Shown here one piece after another: positions 15,112-20,468 of a stretch of 20,468 nucleotides of DNA. Numbering within the stretch: position 1 is the first letter of the stretch; each line of letters opens with the position of its first letter. The position numbers were made by a program, and so were the translations under genes. The DNA comes from Actinomycetes bacterium. Lineage in GTDB: Bacteria > Actinomycetota > Acidimicrobiia > Acidimicrobiales > Microtrichaceae. The stretch covers positions 1 to 20,468 of the forward strand of contig JAFAFN010000404.1 in the NCBI GenBank assembly GCA_023423475.1, given 5' to 3'. Under the pieces are notes generated by a model. That model did not search any database. It saw only the letters and a program-made list of their open reading frames with translations, and was not told the origin of the DNA.

Positions 15112-15702
15112 TCACTTCTGCACGTAGACGGCGAACCAGAGGACCGCGTACACCGCGACGCATGCGTACCAGTACAACGCCGATGCACTGATCCCGTCGG
15201 GGTGACGACTCGAGAACTGACCGCCGAGGGTGCGCAGACCCATCAGCGTGATGAAGAGCAGACCGGCAACGGTCATGGCGAGGTGTCCGCCGGTGACGCC
15301 GTAGAAGAGCGGGCCCTCGGCCTGCGACATCGTGATGGCGGCCTCGTGGTAGAGGAACGACGTCTGGTTCACGAAGGCGATGCCGAGCAGCAGCGTGACG
15401 CCGAGCGCGAGGTAGGTGTGGTAGCGGTCGTCACGGTTCACCGACCAGACCGCCCACTGCATGGTCACGACCGACATGCCCAGGGTGAGCAGCTGCATGT
15501 TCGGCTGCGTCAGCGGGATGTTGTTGTCGATCAGCCACTCGGCACCCGCTGCGTCGCGGGTCGAGATGTACCAGCCGATGAGGGTGACGATCACCATCGC
15601 CACGCCGGCGGTGGCGAAGGCCGTGCCGAAGAGCAGCTCTCGACGTCGGGGCAGGTTCACCGGTGCGAGCGAACTCGGCAGTGCCTGGGTGGTGTCGGCC
15701 AT
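15112..15702 (-). CDS. Divergent subunit III-like (COX3-like) protein
   Basis: The 196-residue protein has five membrane helices at about 24–45, 69–88, 96–112, 132–157 and 173–193, the topology of short bacterial subunit III. Parallels with ctaE in this operon are clear in the last two helices: YGVTGGHLAMTVAG against ALTGLHGVHVAVG, and LYWYACVAVYAVLWF against LYWHFVDIVWVLIF. Several family-conserved residues are lost. CtaE H159 corresponds to M143, and the WHFVD histidine and aspartate (H192, D195) correspond to Y179 and V182. The ATG at 15702 shares one base with the stop of the upstream COX1-like gene (TGATG) and has GAGGAAGG before it, so the two are probably made together in equal amounts. 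I infer that it binds the COX1-like protein as CtaE binds CtaD. Confidence 0.75.
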   Translation of the reverse strand: MADTTQALPSSLAPVNLPRRRELLFGTAFATAGVAMVIVTLIGWYISTRDAAGAEWLIDNNIPLTQPNMQLLTLGMSVVTMQWAVWSVNRDDRYHTYLALGVTLLLGIAFVNQTSFLYHEAAITMSQAEGPLFYGVTGGHLAMTVAGLLFITLMGLRTLGGQFSSRHPDGISASALYWYACVAVYAVLWFAVYVQK

Positions 15703-17276
15703 CAGGAGCCTTCCTCGTCGGCTCCACCGTCGCGGAGGTCGAGCAGGGGGTAGGGCGAGCGCACGACGGCGATGTCGTAGTCGCGCAGCGGGGACTCGGA
15801 GAGCGTCGGCTCGACCCATTCGAGGGTGAGGCCGTCCTCGTCGTCGGTGGACCCGGCGTCGGCGCCGAGCTTCGAGGCGGCGAGCACGGTGGCCAGACCG
15901 GCCAGCGCACCGAGCAGGAGCAGTGCGGCACCGATGGCGACGATCACGCCGAACGCCTCGGAGGCGATGCCCTCGCCACCGTCACGGGCGGCGATGCTCT
16001 GCACGACGTAGACCAGACCGAGCAGGCCACCGCCGAGGAACGAGGCGAGCACTGCGCCGTTGGCCGAGGCCGGAGCGTCGGCACCGAAGAGCGGACGACT
16101 CCAGAAGGCGGTGCCGGCGAGGCCGCCGACCACCGCGGCACCGACCAGGAAGAGCGCCTGCGCCCAGTGCAGTGCGACGAGGTCGAGGCCGAACAGCGTG
16201 CCCTTGCCGGCGGAGTCGAGACCCTGGAGCGCACCGGCGAGCACGCCGCCGAGCACCAGCAGCAGGGCGAGCACGCCGCCGAGCAGGCCTGGGGTGACGG
16301 CGACCTTGCCGCGGCGGAGGGTATCGGCGACCCCGCCGATCACGCCGAGCACGGGGAGGGCGGCGAGCACGACGAAGCCGATCCAGACGAAGGTCTGCAC
16401 GGCGCCGGGCAGCTGGGCCCAGGCGCCGAAGGACACCACGCCGTAGGCGGCGATCAGGCCCTGGTAGCGGCCGTAGTGGACGATCCGACGACCGGAGGTC
16501 TTGGCGACCGTGTCACCGACGATGCCGAGCACCGGGATGGCGAGCATGTAGACCGCCGGCGCCGAGAGGAACCAGGCGATGCCGGCGTCGAAGTTCTCGG
16601 CGAGGCCGGGGGCGTTGGCGTGGCTGATCTGGCCGACCAGCACGTGTGCGGCGACCGAGGCGAGCGTCAGCGTCCAGACCGGAGCGGCGATCAGCATCGA
16701 CCAGGAGAAGAAGGGCACCTTGGAGAGGCCCATGCCCAGCGGGCGGTGCGAGAGCACGGTCACGGCGACGGTGATGGAGCCGAGCGAGATAGCGACGAGC
16801 ACGAGTCCCATCGACAGGTTGCCGAGCTTGGCGGCGTCGTTGTCGGCGCCGCCGACACCACCGTCGAGCACCACGCTGATGATGAAGATGACCGCACCGA
16901 CGAACCAGCCCCACAGCGACAGCGCTGCGGCACGGGGGAAGGCGATGGCCGGCGAGCCGACCTGGCGGGGGACGATGTAGATCGCGAGGCCGAGCAGCAG
17001 CGGAAGTGCGCCGAGCAGCACCAGGCCGACGAGCGAGCTGCCCCACAGCGACGCCGGAGCGCCGAAGAGGCCGTCGTCGCTCAGGCCGTCGATGCCGGCG
17101 AGTGCCAGGCCGGCGGCCGAGACGAGCAGGGTGAGCAGCGACAGCAGGATGAAGCTGCGGCCGATCGTCCGGTGATCGCCGGTGCCGAGCAAGCGTCCGA
17201 TGGGTCCCGGCGCTGGCGCGCCGAGGTCCGCGTCGGCCTCGCCGCTGGTCTCGGGTCTCGTCTCCGTCAATGCCAT
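15702..17276 (-). CDS. COX1-like membrane protein lacking all heme and copper ligands
   Basis: The 524-residue, roughly 12-helix protein aligns with CtaD of this operon. VPRQVGSPAIAFPRAAALSL (102–121) matches LPLQIGARDVSFPRMNALSL. SAPAVYMLAIPVLGIV (238–253) matches GHPEVYIMILPSFGIV. The tail TLEWVEP with SESP (484–495) matches SLEWMIPSPSPE, a hallmark of subunit I. By gapless alignment the heme a ligand is S81; the CuB ligands are A239, Q288 and L289; the gate glutamate is A241; the D-channel aspartate is A110. The tyrosine is kept (Y243). Near the second heme region only H370 occurs, out of register. No K-channel lysine is visible. It should bind no redox centre. First gene of the oxidase operon; ATG at 17276 with GAGGG 7 nt upstream. 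A longer open frame starts 126 nt upstream but reads non-protein-like. Confidence 0.8.
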   Translation of the reverse strand: MALTETRPETSGEADADLGAPAPGPIGRLLGTGDHRTIGRSFILLSLLTLLVSAAGLALAGIDGLSDDGLFGAPASLWGSSLVGLVLLGALPLLLGLAIYIVPRQVGSPAIAFPRAAALSLWGWFVGAVIFIISVVLDGGVGGADNDAAKLGNLSMGLVLVAISLGSITVAVTVLSHRPLGMGLSKVPFFSWSMLIAAPVWTLTLASVAAHVLVGQISHANAPGLAENFDAGIAWFLSAPAVYMLAIPVLGIVGDTVAKTSGRRIVHYGRYQGLIAAYGVVSFGAWAQLPGAVQTFVWIGFVVLAALPVLGVIGGVADTLRRGKVAVTPGLLGGVLALLLVLGGVLAGALQGLDSAGKGTLFGLDLVALHWAQALFLVGAAVVGGLAGTAFWSRPLFGADAPASANGAVLASFLGGGLLGLVYVVQSIAARDGGEGIASEAFGVIVAIGAALLLLGALAGLATVLAASKLGADAGSTDDEDGLTLEWVEPTLSESPLRDYDIAVVRSPYPLLDLRDGGADEEGS

Positions 17277-17370
17277 GTCGTCGTGCCCTCGTCTGCGCCA
17301 CCCTGGGTGACGTGCCAACCATGGTCGTGGAACCGGCTCCACCACTGCTGAGCCGTGCCACGACAGGTCC

Positions 17371-17433
17371 GTGCTCCGGGCAGGCCCGGAACAGCGGTCC
17401 AACCGCTGCCGGACGGGACACTACTCCGAGCAC
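17371..17433 (-). repeat. Nested inverted repeats in the leader of the oxidase operon
   Basis: Three pairings fit a three-way-junction-like fold. The outer stem is GTGCTC (17371–17376) with GAGCAC (17428–17433). One hairpin is CAGCGGT (17392–17398) with ACCGCTG (17402–17408), a perfect 7 bp with a 3-nt loop. The other is CCGGGC with GCCCGG over 17376–17389. The set lies 95–157 nt upstream of the first oxidase gene. It could be a structured 5' leader, a protein-binding region or a chance product of high GC. Confidence 0.45.
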
Positions 17434-17441
17434 CCGCCGGC

Positions 17442-17468
17442 GAAGAAAACCCTCAGGTCACCGTGACC
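17442..17468 (-). terminator. Possible terminator downstream of ctaB
   Basis: An exact palindrome GGTCAC-C-GTGACC (17456–17468) begins a few bases after the ctaB stop. In the minus-strand transcript it can form a 5-bp stem with a 3-nt loop, followed a few bases later by TTTTCTT (17443–17449). The stem is short, so a weak terminator or a dimeric-protein operator are both possible. It would separate ctaB from the oxidase operon. Confidence 0.35.
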
Positions 17469-17472
17469 CCAC

Positions 17473-18396
17473 TCACGCCACCAATCCGTGACGCACGAGG
17501 ACGTCAGCGGCCATCACGCAGAACAGCAACGTGACGTAGGTGATCGAGAACGTGAACAGCTTGATGGCCCGCGCGGGAGACTCCGTGCGCATGACCTCGA
17601 CCGACATCCAGAGGAAGGCGGCACCGAGCAGCGCCGCGGCGACCATGTAGATCGGTCCGAGCTCGGCGGCCCAGCCGAACACGAGCGAGCTGGCGACGAC
17701 GAGCGCCGTGTAGACGACGATCTGGCGGGTCGTGTCGCGGTACGAGGCGACGACCGGCATCATCGGGACCTCGGCGGCGGCGTAGTCGTCCTTGTACTTG
17801 ATCGCGAGCGCCCAGAAGTGCGGCGGGGTCCAGAAGAACATCAGGGCGAACAGCGACAGCGGCGCCAGGCTGAAGGTCTCGGTGACCGAGTCGGTGACCG
17901 CGGACCAGCCGATCAGCACGGGGATGCACCCTGCGATGCCACCGATGACGATGTTCTGCTTCGAGGTGCGCTTCAGCCAGAGCGTGTACACGAACACGTA
18001 GAACAGGCAGGCGGTCAGACCGAGGACGGCCGACAGCGGATTGACCGTGACCCAGAGCCAGACGAAGGCGAGCGCCTCGATCGAGAGGGCGAAGATCAGG
18101 CCCGAACGGGGTGAGATCACACCGGTGACCAGTGGTCGCCCCTTGGTCCGCTCCATCTTGGCGTCGATGTCGCGGTCGACGTACATGTTCACGGCGTTCG
18201 CTCCGCCCGCCGCGAGCGACCCTCCGATGAAGGTCGCGACCATGAGCCCCAGCGGCGGGAGTCCGCCGTAGGCGACGACCATCGTGGGGATGGTCGTGAC
18301 GAGGAGCAGCTCGATGATCCGGGGCTTGGTCAATGCGACGTACGCGCTGACCACGGTCCCGATCGACGGCCGTGGGTGGAGGGTCGATGCCACCAT
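17473..18396 (-). CDS. ctaB: Protoheme IX farnesyltransferase (heme O synthase)
   Basis: CtaB attaches a farnesyl group to heme b, making heme O, the first step to the heme A used by the oxidase encoded downstream. The 307-residue UbiA-superfamily membrane protein has nine or so helices. The first Mg-diphosphate motif is NMYVDRDIDAKMERTKGRPL (70–89), with N70, D74 and D78 the key side chains. The second lies in the cytoplasmic loop containing KYKDDYAAAEVPMMP. ALTKPRIIEL (21–30) and FFWTPPHFWALA are further family hallmarks. I chose the ATG at 18396 because it begins just before the conserved N-terminus and follows a TACGTT −10 by 9 nt; an upstream in-frame ATG would add 20 residues. It diverges from ctaA and lies 196 nt from the oxidase operon. 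Confidence 0.96.
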   Translation of the reverse strand: MVASTLHPRPSIGTVVSAYVALTKPRIIELLLVTTIPTMVVAYGGLPPLGLMVATFIGGSLAAGGANAVNMYVDRDIDAKMERTKGRPLVTGVISPRSGLIFALSIEALAFVWLWVTVNPLSAVLGLTACLFYVFVYTLWLKRTSKQNIVIGGIAGCIPVLIGWSAVTDSVTETFSLAPLSLFALMFFWTPPHFWALAIKYKDDYAAAEVPMMPVVASYRDTTRQIVVYTALVVASSLVFGWAAELGPIYMVAAALLGAAFLWMSVEVMRTESPARAIKLFTFSITYVTLLFCVMAADVLVRHGLVA

Positions 18397-18486
18397 GACG
18401 CCCACAACGTAGGCCCCCGGTTCCTCCGCGGGCCAACCCTGGCCTCGATGGGTCACCGTCGGGGTGCTGCCCTAACCTCGCCGTGG
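18397..18486. promoter_or_regulatory. Divergent ctaB/ctaA promoter region with leaderless-type −10 boxes
   Basis: In this 90-nt gap the minus strand has TACGTT (18406–18411) 9 nt before the ctaB ATG. The plus strand has TAACCT (18473–18478) 8 nt before the ctaA ATG. Both fit TANNNT at a distance that would start the transcript at or very near the start codon, and neither gene has a clear Shine–Dalgarno sequence. GGTCACCG at 18451–18458 resembles half of the palindrome after ctaB (17456–17468) and could be a shared operator element; this last point is speculative. Confidence 0.45.
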
Positions 18487-19452
18487 ATGAGCGACGGAAG
18501 CGACCCGACCCCCGCACCTCCCGAGCGCTTCACCATCTCGGCCGATCGGTACCGGGCGGTCACCGTGTTCGCACTGGTGATGATCGCCGCGATCGTGGTG
18601 ACCGGCGCCGCGGTGCGCCTCTCCGGGTCCGGGCTGGGCTGCGACACCTGGCCGAACTGCGAAGAGGGCGAGCTGATCAAGTTCGGCGACCCCAACCAGA
18701 CGATCGAGCAGGTCAACCGGCTCATCACCGGCGTGGTCTCGATCTCGGTGATCGCCGCGGTGCTCGGCTCGCTGCGTCGCCGCCCGTATCGCCGCGACCT
18801 GGTCTGGTGGTCCCTGGCGCTCGTCGGTGGCGTGCTCGCCCAGATCGTGCTCGGTGGCATCACCGTCCTGGTCGACCTGCACCCCGCAGCGGTCGCCGGC
18901 CACTTCGTGCTGTCGATGATCCTGCTGGTCGCAGCGGTCAACCTGGTCTGGAAGTCACGGCACGGCACCGAGCCCCGCCGGCCGCTGGTCGGGCTGACCG
19001 ACGTCAACCTGTCGAGGATCGCCGCGGTGTGCGCCACGGCGCTGATGGTGACCGGTCCGATCGTGACCGGCAGCGGCCCGCACGCCGGCGACGCCGAGTC
19101 GCCCCGTTTCGGCTTCTACATCCCCGACGTGGTGCGCATCCACAGCATCAACATGTGGATCTTCCTCATCGTCGTCGTCGCGCTGCTCACCCGGCTCGCC
19201 CGGGGCGGCGCCCCGTCCGACGTGCTGCGTCGCGGCTACCTGCTGCTGCTGGCGATCGTCGCCCAGGGCGCCATCGGCTACACGCAGTACTCGCTCGGCA
19301 TCCCCGAGTGGATCGTGCTCGCGCACATCGCGGGCGCGACCGCGGTGGTCGGGCTGATGGTCTGGTTCCACCTCGGCCTGTTCGACTCCGACGGCGACAC
19401 GTCCGAGCAGGCCACCCCCGTCGTCACCGCCGGATCCGAGGCCGACCGATGA
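18487..19452 (+). CDS. ctaA: Heme A synthase (COX15/CtaA family)
   Basis: CtaA oxidises the C8 methyl of heme O to a formyl group, giving heme A for the caa3 oxidase. The 321-residue membrane protein has eight helices in two four-helix halves. Visible landmarks are the external disulfide-type loop [10 protein letters not shown] (C52, C58), then [10 protein letters not shown] (73–82), [14 protein letters not shown] (130–143), VRIHSINM (217–224) and LAHIAGATA (278–286). Histidines H139, H219 and H280 are likely heme ligands. N77 stands where Bacillus-type enzymes have the first ligand histidine (E-x-x-H-R); as I recall, actinobacterial CtaA commonly has Asn here, so this is probably lineage-typical. 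I chose the ATG at 18487 because the protein-like sequence begins there. It overlaps clpS by 4 nt. Confidence 0.93.
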   Translation: MSDGSDPTPAPPERFTISADRYRAVTVFALVMIAAIVVTGAAVRLSGSGLGCDTWPNCEEGELIKFGDPNQTIEQVNRLITGVVSISVIAAVLGSLRRRPYRRDLVWWSLALVGGVLAQIVLGGITVLVDLHPAAVAGHFVLSMILLVAAVNLVWKSRHGTEPRRPLVGLTDVNLSRIAAVCATALMVTGPIVTGSGPHAGDAESPRFGFYIPDVVRIHSINMWIFLIVVVALLTRLARGGAPSDVLRRGYLLLLAIVAQGAIGYTQYSLGIPEWIVLAHIAGATAVVGLMVWFHLGLFDSDGDTSEQATPVVTAGSEADR

Positions 19453-19739
19453 GCTCCACCTCGCCGGTCGAGGTGCTCGAACCCGACCTCGGCGAGCTCA
19501 CCGACCTGGACGCCCCGTGGGTCGTGCTCGTCTGGAACGACCCGATCAACCTGATGTCGTACGTCGCCTACGTGCTGCAGAAGCTGTTCGGGCACTCCAA
19601 GGAGAAGGCCAACCAGCTCATGATGCAGGTGCACACCGAGGGCAAGGCCGTCGTGTCGAGCGGCACCCGCTCCGAGGCCGAGCGCGACGTCTTCCGCCTG
19701 CACGAACACGGCCTCTGGGCCACGATGCAGCAGGACTGA
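19449..19739 (+). CDS. clpS: ClpS, N-degron adaptor of the Clp protease
   Basis: ClpS binds proteins with bulky hydrophobic N-terminal residues and delivers them to the ClpC/ClpA ATPase for degradation by ClpP. The 96-residue protein has the usual flexible N-terminal extension (1–22) and a compact core. [12 protein letters not shown] (28–39) contains the α-amino-binding N30 and D31. VHTEGKAV (61–68) contains H62, equivalent to H66 of E. coli Clp[17 protein letters not shown] is the helix contacting the Clp N-domain. The ATG at 19449 overlaps the ctaA stop (ATGA), and DUF2017 follows after 5 nt. Actinobacteria typically pair clpS with DUF2017; the link to ctaA is the notable part. Confidence 0.95.
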   Translation: MSSTSPVEVLEPDLGELTDLDAPWVVLVWNDPINLMSYVAYVLQKLFGHSKEKANQLMMQVHTEGKAVVSSGTRSEAERDVFRLHEHGLWATMQQD

Positions 19740-19744
19740 GCGAC

Positions 19745-20224
19745 GTGGGCTTCTTCGACCGCCGCCGCTCCCAGGGTCCCTTCGTCCGTCGTGACGACGG
19801 CGACTTCGACGTCGAGCTCGACGACGACGTCCGGGGCCTGATCATGTCGCTCGTCGGGCAGGTCCGCGACCTGCTGAGCACCGACAGCCCCGCGCTGCGG
19901 CGCCTCGCACCCCCGCCCTACGGTGACGACGACGAACGCAACGCCGGCTACGCCGTGCTCGCCGGTGCCGAGCTGTTCGAGTCCCGCCTGGCCGGCATCG
20001 CGGCGGTCGAGGAGACCATCGGTGCGGACGTCCTCACCGAGGACCAGCTCACCGCGTGGATGCGCTCGATCAACGACGTGCGCCTCGTGCTCGGCACCAT
20101 CCTCGGCATCGAGGACGACGCCGGCCCGGGCGAGCTCACCGACGAGGAGCTGCCGATGCTCTCCGCCTACGAGCTGCTCGGCGCGGTGCTCGACGCGATC
20201 GTCGACGCACTCACGAGCGCCTGA
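19745..20224 (+). CDS. DUF2017-family protein
   Basis: This 159-residue soluble, acidic, mostly helical protein belongs to the actinobacterial DUF2017 family, which lies next to clpS in mycobacteria and many relatives. I recognise the N-terminal FVRRDDGDFDVELDDDVRGL (13–32), the middle RRLAPPPYGDDDERNAGY (53–70), and the C-terminal LTAWMRSINDVRLVLGTILG (102–121). The molecular function is not established; the persistent pairing suggests a part in Clp-dependent proteolysis or its regulation. I chose the GTG at 19745 because MGFFDRR fits the family N-terminus and it sits 5 nt after the clpS stop; the frame is open upstream only as an antisense-like shadow. Confidence 0.88.
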   Translation: MGFFDRRRSQGPFVRRDDGDFDVELDDDVRGLIMSLVGQVRDLLSTDSPALRRLAPPPYGDDDERNAGYAVLAGAELFESRLAGIAAVEETIGADVLTEDQLTAWMRSINDVRLVLGTILGIEDDAGPGELTDEELPMLSAYELLGAVLDAIVDALTSA

Positions 20225-20242
20225 ACCACCTGCGCCCGACGC

Positions 20243-20468
20243 TCAGATACCGCAGGTCTCGAGCAGCCCGGCTCGTCGCTGTTCGAAGTCGGGCGAGTCG
20301 ATGATCTCGTCGCTCTGCAGGGCGTCGAACCCGAACTCCGCGATCAGGCCGTCGGCGAAGCACCGTGCGGCGTCGGTGCCGACGCCCTCGACGATGCCGC
20401 TCGCGGTGATCGAGTTGGCCATCGCCAGTCGACCCATGGTCGTGACCGCGTCGTGCGACGGGGTGAAC
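20243..20468 (-). CDS. C-terminal part of an unidentified protein, cut by the window edge
   Basis: The minus-strand frame is open from the window edge to TGA at 20243, covering about 74 residues. An in-frame ATG at 20437 exists, but the coding sequence continues without a stop to 20468, so I take this as the 3' end of a longer gene. The visible part is acidic and helical, with two cysteines, in AARCFADGL and at the terminus LLETCGI. In my experience such widely spaced cysteine pairs near the end occur in small secreted or lipoprotein-type proteins of Acidimicrobiia, where they could form a disulfide. No family was recognised. It is convergent with the DUF2017 gene across an 18-nt gap with only a weak GAGCG/CGCTC pairing. 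Confidence 0.6.
   Translation of the reverse strand, partial: FTPSHDAVTTMGRLAMANSITASGIVEGVGTDAARCFADGLIAEFGFDALQSDEIIDSPDFEQRRAGLLETCGI

Noticed and set aside
15702..17276. Calling the COX1-like gene a pseudogene
   Set aside because: The frame is full length without frameshifts, membrane helices and the LEW tail motif are kept, and it is translationally coupled to the next gene. Loss is confined to ligands and proton-path residues, which suggests changed function and not decay.
15702..17276. Nitric oxide reductase or cbb3-type subunit I
   Set aside because: Those relatives keep the six metal-ligand histidines. This protein has lost all of them by alignment and resembles the A-type CtaD of its own operon more closely.
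15663..17351. A 562-codon plus-strand open frame opposite the COX1-like gene
   Set aside because: It reads as a charged low-complexity protein rich in Glu, His and Gln. The minus-strand frame shows membrane helices and COX1 motifs, so this is a shadow.
20243..20437. A complete 64-residue gene on the minus strand
   Set aside because: The frame remains open to the window edge past the ATG, no ribosome binding site is evident before it, and the sequence looks like the C-terminal end of a longer protein.

Overview
The window is high-GC DNA with tightly packed genes, many ATGA/GTGA overlaps and frequent GTG starts. It reads as an actinobacterial chromosome. Several features favour a deep-branching class such as Acidimicrobiia (Ilumatobacter/Iamia-like): a ClpS–DUF2017 pair, an SCO6745-family protein, TANNNT −10 boxes placed almost on top of start codons, and a caa3-type oxidase whose subunit II carries a fused cytochrome c. 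The class assignment is inference; no 16S or other marker gene is present.

Layout. (1) 162–5022, plus strand: an SCO6745-family protein, then a GT4 glycosyltransferase and two polytopic GT-C-type membrane proteins. Overlaps of 4 nt join the first two genes and the last two, and a 15-nt gap separates the second and third. This looks like an envelope-glycan or glycosylation operon. (2) 5113–6393, minus strand: seryl-tRNA synthetase, convergent with region 1 and divergent from the next. (3) 6498–8779, plus strand: a HAD phosphatase and a two-gene ABC-2 exporter. The permease stop codon lies inside a four-copy 15-bp tandem repeat. (4) 8846–17276, minus strand: an eight-gene cytochrome oxidase operon. 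(5) 17473–18396, minus strand: ctaB (heme O synthase). (6) 18487–20224, plus strand: ctaA (heme A synthase), clpS and a DUF2017 gene, diverging from ctaB. (7) 20243–20468: the 3' end of an unidentified minus-strand gene running off the window.

In transcription order the oxidase operon is: a COX1-like protein without metal ligands, a COX3-like protein that has lost hallmark residues, a 7-TM protein with a possible CtaF-like segment, then ctaC (CuA plus cytochrome c), ctaD (all ligands present, with a CtaF-like C-terminal hairpin and an acidic His/Asp tail), ctaE, ctaF and ctaG. The last five make and assemble a proton-pumping caa3 oxidase. CtaB and CtaA supply its heme A. CtaG is expected to deliver copper.

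The most interesting object is the leading trio (14183–17276). It resembles a second, catalytically dead copy of the oxidase membrane core, co-transcribed with the live one. The COX1-like member keeps the fold and the cytoplasmic tail motif of subunit I, but every aligned position for heme a, heme a3 and CuB ligands, and for the D-channel and gate acids, is replaced. It may be an accessory, scaffold or assembly module. I know of no description of such a module, but I could not search the literature or databases.
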